This document shows, piece by piece, positions 16,089 through 24,699 of a stretch of 64,000 nt of DNA. The DNA comes from Flavobacteriales bacterium (GTDB lineage: Bacteria; Bacteroidota; Bacteroidia; Flavobacteriales_F; PHOS-HE28). The notes under the pieces were generated by a model. It ran no database searches, was not told the DNA's origin, and saw only the letters and a list, made by a program, of their open reading frames with translations. Location of the stretch: the NCBI GenBank assembly GCA_016717305.1, contig JADKFY010000013.1, positions 62,001 through 126,000 on the forward strand, in the 5' to 3' direction. A program made the translations under genes and the position numbers. Position 1 is the stretch's first letter; each line of letters opens with the position of its first letter.

Positions 16089-16541
16089 ATGATGTCCAGG
16101 TCAACATCATATCCTATACGATCATTACCATCGATCAACGCCAACGTCAAACCCATATTCGCCAAGTACCCTACGAACATCCGTCCTCGCATGATCCATT
16201 TGCGAGAATTGGTTTACCAGGTTGTTGCTGAATTGGAAAGCCCCATCCAACTGGAAGAAACGTTGAAATGGGGCGAGCCCAGTTACCTCACGAAGTACGG
16301 CAGCACGGTGCGCATGGACTGGAAAGCAAAGACACCGGATCAGTAAGCAATGTATTTCAAATGTACCTCTCGGTTGGTGCCTACGTTCAAGAAGCTGTAT
16401 GATGCTGTGTTCACCTTCGAAGGTACTCGGGCTATCGTGTTCAAGTTGGATGAGGTTGTTCCAGATGTGGAGTTGAAACATTGCATCACCATGGCATTGA
16501 CCTACCATAAGGTAAAGCACCTGCCGTTGTTGGGGGCTTAG
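16089..16541 (+). pseudogene. DUF1801 domain protein interrupted by an in-frame TAA
   Basis: Two segments in the same frame together encode a complete DUF1801 (YdhG-like) protein of about 150 codons. Codons up to KTPDQ are followed by TAA (16344-16346), then AMYFKCTSRLVPTFKKLY and so on to HLPLLGA. In relatives the sequence reads DQYAMYF, so the stop most likely replaces a Tyr codon (TAT or TAC to TAA) with no frameshift. The second half is conserved (RAIVFKLDE, ALTYHKVKHLPLLGA), so decay is recent, or the base is a sequencing error. The function of the family is poorly known. The N-terminal start is uncertain. Confidence 0.75.
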
Positions 16542-16634
16542 AAGAGCCAGTATATTGATGTGAGAAGATCGACAGGCGTTGGACGAATTCCAGTTGGAAG
16601 ATCGGAGGCGTGCATTGGTAATCGACCTCAACCT

Positions 16635-16642
16635 TTTCTTTG
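16635..16642 (+). promoter_or_regulatory. Probable -7 element of hutI
   Basis: TTTCTTTG has one mismatch to TAnnTTTG and lies five bases before the ATG at 16648. The position is the same as in several other near-leaderless genes of this window. Confidence 0.3.
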
Positions 16643-16647
16643 CACCC

Positions 16648-17898
16648 ATGCAACGCCTGTTGATCACCAATGCCAAAGCCTTGGTCGGGACACACCCGAC
16701 TGGCACACGGATCCTTGCTGGTGCGGCCATGGCGCATCTTCCCATGGTAGAGGATGCATGGCTGCTTGCTGAAGATGGCCGTATCGCTGCTTTTGGCCCC
16801 ATGGCCACACTTCCGAAGAATTCGGAACAAGCCGACGAGGTGATCGACGCCAAAGGCGGATACGTCCTTCCCGGTTGGTGCGACCCGCACACGCATGCGG
16901 TGTTCGCCGCGCCACGTGAAGAAGAGTTCGTGGACAAGATCAAAGGTCGTACCTATCAGGAGATCGCTGCCAAGGGTGGCGGCATTCTGAACAGTGCCAA
17001 GAAGCTGCGCGCAATGGATGACGATGTGCTTTTCGAACAGGCCAAAACACGCCTGCAAGAGATGATGCTTCAGGGCACCGTGGCCGTCGAGATCAAGAGC
17101 GGCTACGGACTAACGACCGAAAGCGAGTTGAAGATGTTGCGCGTTGCACGCCGGTTGGCGGATGCGCTCCCCTTGCAGGTGCGAACTTCGTTACTGGCGG
17201 CCCATGCCCTTCCACCGGAATTTGCAGACGACCGCAGCGCTTACGTGGACCTGATCGTGAATGAGCTGATCCCACAGGTGAAGAAAGAAGGTCTCGCCGA
17301 TTTCGTGGACACCTTTTGTGAAACGAACTATTTCACCGTGGCCGAAATGGAGCGGATCCTCGTAGCAGGTGCTGCACATGGCCTGCGCGGAAAAGTCCAC
17401 GTGAACCAGTTCACCAGTATTGGAGGAATACCGGCCGCTGTAAAGCACAATGCCTTGAGCGTTGATCATCTGGAGGTAATGGAAGATGTGGATATTGATG
17501 CACTAGTTGGGGCACGTACGATCCCGACCCTATTACCGAGTTGTTCTTTCTTCCTTCGTATTCCTTACGGTCCAGCACGCCAATTGATCGATCGTGGGTT
17601 GCCGGTCGCACTCGCCACGGACTTCAACCCCGGCACTACGCCCAGCGGCAATATGAACTTCGTGCTCTCGTTGGCCTGCATCCAGTTGCGCATGCTGCCC
17701 GAGGAGGCGATCAATGCCATGACATTGAACAGCGCTGCGGCCATGGGATTGGCGGATGAGCTTGGAAGCATTACGGTCGGTAAACGAGCAAGTCTTATCA
17801 TTACGCGGCCGATCCCTTCGCTCGCATATCTGCCCTATGCTTTTGGAACTTCACACATTGGAACAGTGATCATCGATGGAAGAGCAGTCAAGGCCTGA
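16648..17898 (+). CDS. hutI: Imidazolonepropionase
   Basis: A 416-residue metal-dependent amidohydrolase that opens 4-imidazolone-5-propionate to N-formimino-L-glutamate, step three of histidine degradation. The metal and substrate residues are visible: HTHAVFA after PGWCDP, the AAHALPPEF segment, HVNQFTSIGG, and the Asp of DFNPGTTPSGNMN. The ATG at 16648 is preferred to the upstream frame start at 16579 because HutI proteins begin near LLITNAKAL. Its 3' end overlaps the start of the CPBP gene by 23 bases, so the two are cotranscribed. ftcD, which uses its product, lies about 0.9 kb further on. No hutH or hutU is in the window. Confidence 0.96.
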   Translation: MQRLLITNAKALVGTHPTGTRILAGAAMAHLPMVEDAWLLAEDGRIAAFGPMATLPKNSEQADEVIDAKGGYVLPGWCDPHTHAVFAAPREEEFVDKIKGRTYQEIAAKGGGILNSAKKLRAMDDDVLFEQAKTRLQEMMLQGTVAVEIKSGYGLTTESELKMLRVARRLADALPLQVRTSLLAAHALPPEFADDRSAYVDLIVNELIPQVKKEGLADFVDTFCETNYFTVAEMERILVAGAAHGLRGKVHVNQFTSIGGIPAAVKHNALSVDHLEVMEDVDIDALVGARTIPTLLPSCSFFLRIPYGPARQLIDRGLPVALATDFNPGTTPSGNMNFVLSLACIQLRMLPEEAINAMTLNSAAAMGLADELGSITVGKRASLIITRPIPSLAYLPYAFGTSHIGTVIIDGRAVKA

Positions 17899-18667
17899 CA
17901 AGGACCTATCCGAAGAGATCGCGCCCTCTTTCATTCGTCCTCCAGGTCTGGAATTTGCGATGGGCGTTGCCTTGTTCGCTGTGGTGCTCATGGTCTTCTT
18001 CCTGGTGCAATCCGGCATTTTCATACATGGCGTGGTGCAACATTCACCCGACCTGGTGAAGGACGGTTTCTCGCTCAGTCTCTTGAGCGACCCACTAATG
18101 GAAGAGCGCATGAACGACTTGGTGTTCAACGGGGACCTGGTCGGGCAAGAAGCCTTTTGGAGTGGTCTGGTTTGTACGCTCTTGATCCTGATCACCGTCC
18201 ATTTTTGGAAACGGGAACAGATGTCCCTGTTCCTTGGTTTGCGCTTGCCTTCCTTGAAGCAAATCGGGATCTGGCTTGGTGTTTTCCTACTTCTTGGCTT
18301 GGTGATCGAAGGCATTGCACGGTTCAACCCGGCCTTCCAAACGGATTTCATGAAGCAGGTGATCGGAAGCACCACGAACATGACGATGCTCTATCTGGGC
18401 GTTGGTGTACTAGCCCCGGTATTCGAGGAATTCCTGCTGCGCGGGTTATTGTTCGGCTCCATTCGGCACCTGATGGATGAGCACGCCACTGTGGCCATCA
18501 CTGCTGGGGTCTTCACCCTCATGCATATGCAGTATGATTGGACGGTGATGCTGCTCGTGCTGCCGATGGGCGTGGTGCTCGGGTACAGCCGGTCCCGCAG
18601 TGGCTCCATTTGGGTGCCCATCATGCTGCACATGCTGAATAATGTGGTGACGGTGGTGGCTCCGTAG
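17876..18667 (+). CDS. CPBP family intramembrane metalloprotease
   Basis: A 263-residue membrane protein of the CPBP/Abi (Rce1-like) family. The active-site signatures are FEEFLLRG (the EExxxR motif), FTLMHMQY (FxxxH) and the final HMLNN block, all near or within predicted membrane helices. Six to seven hydrophobic segments follow a polar N-terminus. The gene starts inside the last codons of hutI. A link to histidine catabolism is not expected from the family, so the placement between hutI and ftcD probably reflects operon packing; processing of a prenylated or membrane peptide is only a family-level guess. Confidence 0.88.
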   Translation: MEEQSRPDKDLSEEIAPSFIRPPGLEFAMGVALFAVVLMVFFLVQSGIFIHGVVQHSPDLVKDGFSLSLLSDPLMEERMNDLVFNGDLVGQEAFWSGLVCTLLILITVHFWKREQMSLFLGLRLPSLKQIGIWLGVFLLLGLVIEGIARFNPAFQTDFMKQVIGSTTNMTMLYLGVGVLAPVFEEFLLRGLLFGSIRHLMDEHATVAITAGVFTLMHMQYDWTVMLLVLPMGVVLGYSRSRSGSIWVPIMLHMLNNVVTVVAP

Positions 18668-18676
18668 GTGGATAAA

Positions 18677-18762
18677 GTTGGAGAGGTTCAAGAGTTGAGA
18701 GGTTGAGGGGTTGGGGCAACATTCAACCTACCAACTTCCAACTAGCTCAACCTCCAACCTCC
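18677..18762. repeat. Low-complexity imperfect inverted repeat (GTTGAG / CTCAAC)
   Basis: Between the CPBP gene and ftcD, about 44 bases of GTTGGAG, GTTGAG and GGTTGAGG units are followed by about 40 bases of the complementary kind (CCAACTTCCAAC, CTCAACCTCCAACC). The two arms can pair imperfectly into a long hairpin. Similar GTTGA-rich intergenic tracts are common in Bacteroidota genomes. It sits just before the ftcD promoter element. Confidence 0.55.
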
Positions 18763-18768
18763 TAGAAC

Positions 18769-18776
18769 TAGATTTG
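18769..18776 (+). promoter_or_regulatory. -7 promoter element of ftcD
   Basis: TAGATTTG is an exact TAnnTTTG match ending 19 bases before the ATG at 18796, directly after the inverted-repeat tract. The octamer and its distance to the ATG are nearly the same as for the TerC gene. Confidence 0.5.
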
Positions 18777-18795
18777 CGGCCCAAACCGAAAGTCC

Positions 18796-20490
18796 ATGCA
18801 ACGCCGTTTGATCGAATGTGTCCCCAATATCAGTGAAGGCCGCGACCAGGCCAAGATCGATGCCATCGTCGCCGTGGTGAATACAGTTGAAGGGGTGCGT
18901 CTGCTTGATGTGGATCCCGGAAAGGCCACGAACCGCACTGTGATCACCTTTGTCGGTGAACCCGAACCGGTCATCGAAGCTGCCTTCAAACTGATCCAAA
19001 AGGCACAAGAGCTTCTTGACATGCGGACCCACAAGGGGGAGCATCCGCGCTTTGGTGCAACGGATGTTTGTCCATTGGTACCGATCAGTGGTGTGAGCAT
19101 GGAAGAAGCCGCCCAATTCGCCCGGAAATTGGCGGAACGTGTGGGCAACGAGCTACAGATACCTGTTTACTGTTACGAGGCCGCAGCGAGCGAGGAGAAA
19201 CGCCGCAACTTGGCGAACAACCGCAGCGGTGAATACGAGGGGCTTCCGAAGAAACTAACGGATAGCGCTTGGAAACCGGATTTCGGACCTGCGGAATTCA
19301 CGCAGAGCGTTGCGAAGAGCGGTGCCACTGCCGTCGGTGCACGGAACTTTCTTGTAGCATACAATGTGAACCTGAACACCACCAGCACACGCCGCGCGAA
19401 CGCCATTGCCTTTGATCTCCGGGAGGCCGGCCGGGTGGAACGGATAGGTGATCCGCTTACCGGAAAGGTGGTGAACGATGCCAATGGTGAACCGAAAAAG
19501 ATCCCCGGCAAACTGAAGTCCGTGAAGGGCATCGGCTGGTACATTGAGGAATATGGGATCGCGCAATTGTCCTTGAATTTGACGGACATTACGGTAACAC
19601 CCGTTCACATCGCATTCGATGAAGCATGCAAGAGCGCGGCGGAACGAGGCATCCGTGTCACCGGCAGTGAGCTCGTTGGCCTAATCCCAAAACAGTCGCT
19701 CTTGGATACTGCGGATTTCTTTTTGGCACGGCAGGAACGTAGCTTGGGGATCAGTGAACGCGAAAAGATCAAGATCGCAGTGAAGTCGTTGGGACTTGAT
19801 GACCTCGCTCCTTTCGACCCGGAGAAGAAGGTGATCGAATACATGCTGGAGGAACCCGGCAGCGAACGGCTTGTGCGCATGGACCTGAAACGTTTCAGCG
19901 AGGAAACGGCTTCGGAAAGTCCTGCCCCCGGCGGTGGATCCGTGGCGGCATACGTAGGTGCGTTGGGCGTTGCACTCGGCACCATGGTGGCCAACCTGAG
20001 CGCGCACAAACGCGGTTGGGACGAGCGTTGGGAAGAGTTCAGCGTGTGGGCCGTTAAGGGCGAAGTGCTTCGGAAGGAACTGTTGTTCCTCGTGGATGAA
20101 GACACCCGATCCTTTGATCGGATCCTCGCGGCCATGGGGCTTCCGAAGGGTTCGGATGACGAGAAAGCTGCTCGCAAGTTCGCCATGGACGAAGCAACGA
20201 AGGGCGCGATCAACGCACCCTTGCGTACCATGGTGGTCTGCGTGGAAAGCATGGGCTTGATGAAGGCCATGGCCGAGAACGGTCTAAAGGCGAGCGTGAG
20301 TGATGCAGGCGTGGGTGCTTTGTGTGCGCGGACCGGGGCGATCGGGGCCTACTTGAATGTTCGGATCAATTGCGTGGGATTGGATGATGAGCAATTCAAG
20401 ACCAAGGCGCTCAAGGAAGCGGAAGATCTGAAGGCAAAAGCGGAGACCCTCGAACGTGAAGTAATGGAACTGACGCTCCAAAAGATCTGA
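18796..20490 (+). CDS. ftcD: Bifunctional glutamate formimidoyltransferase / formimidoyltetrahydrofolate cyclodeaminase
   Basis: A 564-residue fusion. The N-terminal part (1 to about 320) is the formiminotransferase (ECVPNISEGRD, DVDPGKATNRTV, HKGEHPRFGATD) and moves the formimino group of formiminoglutamate to tetrahydrofolate. The C-terminal part (about 345-564) is the cyclodeaminase (SESPAPGGGSVAAYVGALG), which yields 5,10-methenyl-THF and ammonia. The same fusion is known from vertebrates and many Bacteroidota. It follows HutI in the histidine pathway, so the cluster yields glutamate plus a one-carbon unit. It has its own promoter box. A hairpin follows the stop. Confidence 0.96.
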   Translation: MQRRLIECVPNISEGRDQAKIDAIVAVVNTVEGVRLLDVDPGKATNRTVITFVGEPEPVIEAAFKLIQKAQELLDMRTHKGEHPRFGATDVCPLVPISGVSMEEAAQFARKLAERVGNELQIPVYCYEAAASEEKRRNLANNRSGEYEGLPKKLTDSAWKPDFGPAEFTQSVAKSGATAVGARNFLVAYNVNLNTTSTRRANAIAFDLREAGRVERIGDPLTGKVVNDANGEPKKIPGKLKSVKGIGWYIEEYGIAQLSLNLTDITVTPVHIAFDEACKSAAERGIRVTGSELVGLIPKQSLLDTADFFLARQERSLGISEREKIKIAVKSLGLDDLAPFDPEKKVIEYMLEEPGSERLVRMDLKRFSEETASESPAPGGGSVAAYVGALGVALGTMVANLSAHKRGWDERWEEFSVWAVKGEVLRKELLFLVDEDTRSFDRILAAMGLPKGSDDEKAARKFAMDEATKGAINAPLRTMVVCVESMGLMKAMAENGLKASVSDAGVGALCARTGAIGAYLNVRINCVGLDDEQFKTKALKEAEDLKAKAETLEREVMELTLQKI

Positions 20491-20507
20491 CCGTCCATTT
20501 ACCTGTC

Positions 20508-20540
20508 GAACACGTTGCGCCTCTTTGTTGGGCCGTGTTC
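20508..20540 (+). terminator. Stem-loop after ftcD, possible terminator
   Basis: GAACACG (20508-20514) and CGTGTTC (20534-20540) form a perfect 7-base stem, with GCC and GGC able to extend it inside the 19-base loop. Only a weak T-rich stretch follows, so intrinsic termination is uncertain. The rest of the 172-base gap to the patatin gene holds nothing else I can identify. Confidence 0.35.
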
Positions 20541-20662
20541 ATTCTCTAATGAAGCTCAGTCGACAGTGCCAGCACAACACAACGGGGCACTTCTGCGTAT
20601 CATTGGGGAGAATGGCACGAAAATTCACCGCTTTGCGTCAATAGCCAGCTGAGCGAGGTTGA

Positions 20663-23047
20663 ATGGGAGCACGCAGCACATACCGCCAGTTGACCCGCCG
20701 GGTCATGTACTTCTTCCCGATCCAGCTCTTGTTGCTGCATTTGAAGAAGAACCATTTGTTGCTCTTTACATGGCTCCTTCTCTTCGGCTACATCACGGAA
20801 AGTATGGGCGTGAAATACGGGATCCCCTACCTCTTCCTCTATCCCGAATATTACGGCACCGTTGGTTTCGCATCTTACGCGATCACGGGTTTCGCCTTGG
20901 GTGGTTTCATCACCGCCTTCAACCTGTACAGCTATGCCATGCACGGCTACCGGTTCCCGTTCATTGCCACCATTGCCCGGCCATTCCTGAAGTTCAATAT
21001 CAATAATGCCGTGATCCCCGGGGCGTTCGTGTTGGCCTTTCTCATCTGCTCTGCACGCTTCCAGTATCTGAAAGAGCTTGTTCCCACAGGGACCATCATT
21101 CTCCACCTTCTCGGTTTTCTGTTCGGGATCTTGGTCTTCCTTTCGCTGGCCTTGTTGTACTTCACGCGCACCAACACCGACATTATCAAGATGCTCGGGC
21201 GGGAGCCGGACGAATACCGACCTGCCGAACCACTGGTGGATATCATCGGTCCGCAACATGATACTGCACCGCACCGACGTGTGGAGAAACGCAAAGCAAG
21301 TCGATGGCTTAGAAGGCAACAGAAGTCAGAGAAATGGCGGGTGGAGACCTACCTGACGCCCCGTTTACGGATCAAGCTTGCACGAAGCAGCGCCCACTAC
21401 GACATGGAGATGCTGCGCGATGTGCTCTGGCAGAACCACATCAATGGATCCATTTTCGAGGTCATACTCGTGATCAGCTTCATCGCGTTGGGCGCGTTCA
21501 GCGACTTCCGCTTCTTCGCCATTCCGGCCGGTGCCAGCGTGTTCCTTCTATTCACCATGCTCTTGATGGTGATCAGTGCTTTGTTCAGTTGGATGCAGGG
21601 TTGGACCGGTACGGTGATCATCATGATCGTCGTGGTCTTGAACATACTGAGCCAACGGACGGACAGGTTCCTTTACGACAACCACGCTTTCGGCATGGAC
21701 TATACGGTGGAACCCGCCACCTATGACCGGGAAACGATCAGTGCGCTTGCCAATGACACGCGAGCTACCGAACGCGATGCGCAAGCGATAACAGGCACTT
21801 TGGAGCTTTGGAAAAAGAAGAACGAAATACTGATGGACGGGCCGAAAAAGCCACCCTTGGTATTGGTGAACACGAGTGGTGGTGGATTGCGTTCGTTCCT
21901 CTGGACCATGCTGAGCTTGCAGTATGCGGACAGCCTGACGAACGGTGAATTGATGGATCGGACCGCTTTGATCACTGGTTCTTCCGGGGGCCTGATCGGG
22001 GCCGCATATTACCGACAGTTATTCTTGGCCCAGCAAACCACCGACAGCGTAGACCGAAATGACAAGGCGCTGTTGGAAGAAGTCTCCAGCGATATGCTGA
22101 ACGCGATCTCGTTCAGCTTGGTGACGAACGACATGTTCGTGCGCTACAGGAAGATCCACGATGGCGAACTGACGTACACCTTGGACCGTGGACAGGCGTT
22201 TGAAAGACGTTTGGACCAGAGCACACGCAATATGCTCGACGTTCGGATGGGTGAGCTGGCCGAACCCGAGATGGAAGCGCGGATCCCCCTTATGGTGATC
22301 TCGCCCGCCTCGATCAATGATGGGCGCAGACTTGTGATCGGTTCCCTTCCCATGGCCTTCTTGACCAATATTGCACCGGAGCCACAAATGCATAGTGATG
22401 GCCAGGCCGAGGCGGTGGAATTCCTGCGCTTCTTCAAGGAACAAGGTGCGGAGAACCTGAAACTCTCCACCGCGTTGCGCATGAACGCTACGTTCCCGTA
22501 CATAACGCCCGTGGTCTCCCTACCCAGCGAACCTGCCATGCGGGTGATGGATGCAGGACTTCGCGACAATTACGGATACCGGACCACGCTTGCCTACTTG
22601 GTCACCTTCCGGAAGTGGATCAAAGAGAATACCAGCGGGGTCGTGATCCTCCAACTGCGCGATACGCAGAAGGAGTTGGAGGTGAAACCGAGCAACGGCT
22701 CATTGCTTGGACGCATGTTCGACCCATTGGGCACGGTGTACAATAACGTGGTACGGGTACAGGACCAGGACTATGATCTCATGATGCAACAGGCCAGTGC
22801 TTGGGCCGATTTCCCGTTGGAAGTGGTCGATATCCAACTACGGCACGATGAGGAGGAACAGATCTCCTTGAGTTGGCATCTGACGGCCGTTGAGCGCACG
22901 CGTGTTCTTCGGAGCATCCGTTCGGCCGAGAACCAAAAAGCGTTCGCCCGTTTTCAAGAGGTGGTGATGGGCGATGGCCCGGTCATGACCCTGGCCGTTG
23001 GTGATGGACCACCAAGCCGTGTAGCGGGTCGGGCACCACTGAAGTGA
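20663..23047 (+). CDS. Patatin-like phospholipase with N-terminal multi-pass membrane domain
   Basis: A 794-residue protein. Residues about 30-335 hold some six or seven hydrophobic helices in two blocks (about 30-170 and 263-330) separated by a basic loop. The patatin domain follows from about 397: oxyanion loop NTSGGGLRS (403-411), nucleophile elbow GSSGG with Ser441, and the dyad Asp630 in MDAG. This gives the Ser-Asp dyad of patatin lipases. The active site is probably cytoplasmic next to the membrane, so it would act on membrane phospholipids. The combination with so many membrane helices is uncommon. Its 3' end overlaps the convergent BadF-type gene by 65 bases. Confidence 0.85.
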   Translation: MGARSTYRQLTRRVMYFFPIQLLLLHLKKNHLLLFTWLLLFGYITESMGVKYGIPYLFLYPEYYGTVGFASYAITGFALGGFITAFNLYSYAMHGYRFPFIATIARPFLKFNINNAVIPGAFVLAFLICSARFQYLKELVPTGTIILHLLGFLFGILVFLSLALLYFTRTNTDIIKMLGREPDEYRPAEPLVDIIGPQHDTAPHRRVEKRKASRWLRRQQKSEKWRVETYLTPRLRIKLARSSAHYDMEMLRDVLWQNHINGSIFEVILVISFIALGAFSDFRFFAIPAGASVFLLFTMLLMVISALFSWMQGWTGTVIIMIVVVLNILSQRTDRFLYDNHAFGMDYTVEPATYDRETISALANDTRATERDAQAITGTLELWKKKNEILMDGPKKPPLVLVNTSGGGLRSFLWTMLSLQYADSLTNGELMDRTALITGSSGGLIGAAYYRQLFLAQQTTDSVDRNDKALLEEVSSDMLNAISFSLVTNDMFVRYRKIHDGELTYTLDRGQAFERRLDQSTRNMLDVRMGELAEPEMEARIPLMVISPASINDGRRLVIGSLPMAFLTNIAPEPQMHSDGQAEAVEFLRFFKEQGAENLKLSTALRMNATFPYITPVVSLPSEPAMRVMDAGLRDNYGYRTTLAYLVTFRKWIKENTSGVVILQLRDTQKELEVKPSNGSLLGRMFDPLGTVYNNVVRVQDQDYDLMMQQASAWADFPLEVVDIQLRHDEEEQISLSWHLTAVERTRVLRSIRSAENQKAFARFQEVVMGDGPVMTLAVGDGPPSRVAGRAPLK

Positions 23048-23849
23048 GGGCCATTCCCCGGTCCAACAAGCATTCTGCAAGTAGCTCCCGAAAGCCATAG
23101 GCCACCGAGCCGGTAGCAAAGACGCTGCCTCGCTGTTCGGCAGTGAAGAACCGGGTGAGTAATTCTGCCATAGCACTGAAGCGACCGAGGATCAATTCAC
23201 GTACATAGCCTTCTTCATGCCTGCCAGCCAACAAACCCGTGTATTTGGCTAATTCCCTTGCCGGATGTGTGGCTCCATAGACCTGTGGCAGTAAAGTTCC
23301 CAGATCTGGACCATTGCCAAAAAGTGATGCGTGCAGCTCCCGGGGAACACGGCCGTAGAACGCATCCTGCACTAGATGGCGACCTATATCCGCACCACTT
23401 CCTTCATCACCGATCAAGTAGCCCAGAGAGGGCATGGGCGTGAACAGTTGTGTGCCATCAAAATACCCGGCGTTCATCCCTGTGCCAAGAATAAGGACAA
23501 GCCCTGGTCCGCCTTCGCATAAACCCAGCGCAGCCGCTGTAAGATCGGATGCCACATTGATCTCAGCCCCTTCCCAGATCTGTCGGATCGCATGGTGCAT
23601 GTTGGCCCGCCGCTCCAAGTTGCCGCACCCTGCACCATAGATATGCACCTCACCTGCAACCAAGGCCTCTGGAAAATGCTCTTTGAAGAATTCCCGGATC
23701 TCGTGTGAAAACGCTTCCCCGTTGCCGCTAATTGGATTGAATCCGGGGAGCCGTTCTCCTTTTGAAGGCCAAGTGGTGACCGTACCGTTCGCGGACAAGA
23801 TCGCCCAGCGCGAAGAGGACCCTCCGATCTCGCCGATCACTTGTTCCAT
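22983..23849 (-). CDS. BadF/BadG-type ATPase family protein, N-acetylglucosamine-kinase-like
   Basis: A 288-residue actin-fold protein. The phosphate-1 loop is GEIGGSSSRWAI near the N-terminus. SDLTAAALG precedes the phosphate-2 region GLVLILGTGMNAG, and IGDEGSGADIG follows. This is the pattern of the BadF/BcrA family, and short soluble members of this kind act as amino-sugar kinases. It is one gene downstream (29 bases) of the LuxR-type response regulator on the same strand and may share its transcript. The kinase role is a family inference. Confidence 0.82.
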   Translation of the reverse strand: MEQVIGEIGGSSSRWAILSANGTVTTWPSKGERLPGFNPISGNGEAFSHEIREFFKEHFPEALVAGEVHIYGAGCGNLERRANMHHAIRQIWEGAEINVASDLTAAALGLCEGGPGLVLILGTGMNAGYFDGTQLFTPMPSLGYLIGDEGSGADIGRHLVQDAFYGRVPRELHASLFGNGPDLGTLLPQVYGATHPARELAKYTGLLAGRHEEGYVRELILGRFSAMAELLTRFFTAEQRGSVFATGSVAYGFRELLAECLLDRGMALTSVVPDPLHGLVVHHQRPGS

Positions 23850-23878
23850 TCGTTATGGTTTAGTGACCGGCCCTGCCT

Positions 23879-24559
23879 TTAAGAAGGTCGGTCGAATAGG
23901 AATTTGTTGGGACTGATGAAGCCGTTCTTCACTGCATAAAGCACTACGGAGGCCGTATTGTTCACACCGAGCTTCTGCATGATGTTGCGACGATGGGCAA
24001 CAACGGTGTGGGAACTGAGCCCTAGCTCCTTGGCGATGCCCGTATAGGACTTGCCTTCAGCGATCAATGTGATCACCTCGCATTCGCGATCACTCAACAA
24101 CAAAGGCTCGCACGAGAGCGGTTCATTCATGAGCTTCTCCACATCGATCGATGCGTTCTTCAGCACATCCAACACCTTGCCGCAGTAGAATTTGCTTCCA
24201 TCAGCGGTTTCTGTAACGGCAGCGATGATCTCCTGCACATCACAATCCTTCCGGATGTAGCTCGTTACACCGGCTTTGACCGCTGCGAGCAGTACCGCCG
24301 TGGAAGGTTGTGGGGTAATTGCAATGAACCGGGTGTTCTTGGCCCGTTTGATCCCGTCCCGGATATTCTGAGCGCTGAAGCCCTCAGCAGTGTGGTCCAT
24401 CAGAACGACATGCGGCTTGTGCCTTACCAACATGGCCATCAAGGCGATGGGATCACGCGCCACACCGACCAGGTCCACACGGTCGGCTTCACCCAGCACG
24501 GTCCTAAGGCCGATAAGGGCCAGTTCACTGTGGTCGGCGATCAATGTCCGGACGATCAT
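23879..24559 (-). CDS. LuxR/NarL-type response regulator
   Basis: A 226-residue two-domain regulator. The receiver domain (1 to about 125) has the acidic start IADHSE, phosphoacceptor Asp in VVLMDHTAEG (about residue 55) and the switch Lys in YIRKD. The acidic pair is reduced because the residue after Asp9 is His. The HTH domain (about 155-215) has the LuxR signature LSDRECEVITLIAEGKSYTGIAKELGLS-type helix order (as two halves, LSDRECEVI and IAKELGLSSHTV). No kinase gene is adjacent. A full promoter with both -33 and -7 boxes stands before it, giving a 30-base leader. Confidence 0.9.
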   Translation of the reverse strand: MIVRTLIADHSELALIGLRTVLGEADRVDLVGVARDPIALMAMLVRHKPHVVLMDHTAEGFSAQNIRDGIKRAKNTRFIAITPQPSTAVLLAAVKAGVTSYIRKDCDVQEIIAAVTETADGSKFYCGKVLDVLKNASIDVEKLMNEPLSCEPLLLSDRECEVITLIAEGKSYTGIAKELGLSSHTVVAHRRNIMQKLGVNNTASVVLYAVKNGFISPNKFLFDRPS

Positions 24560-24589
24560 AACTTATTTAGGATCATTCTTGATAAGGCG

Positions 24590-24621
24590 CAAATCTACTC
24601 CCAGAACACCCATGCGACAAA
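24590..24621 (-). promoter_or_regulatory. Promoter of the LuxR-type regulator (TTTG-N20-TAGATTTG)
   Basis: On the minus strand TTTG (24621-24618) is followed after 20 bases by TAGATTTG (24597-24590). This matches both elements of the Bacteroidota housekeeping promoter at normal spacing. It lies 30 bases before the ATG at 24559. Confidence 0.7.
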
Positions 24622-24699
24622 AGCGATTTTGAACACATCGCCGCTCAATTGTGTTGAAAATTGTTGCGAACGGCACCGTTCAGTGGGTGTTTCACACTG

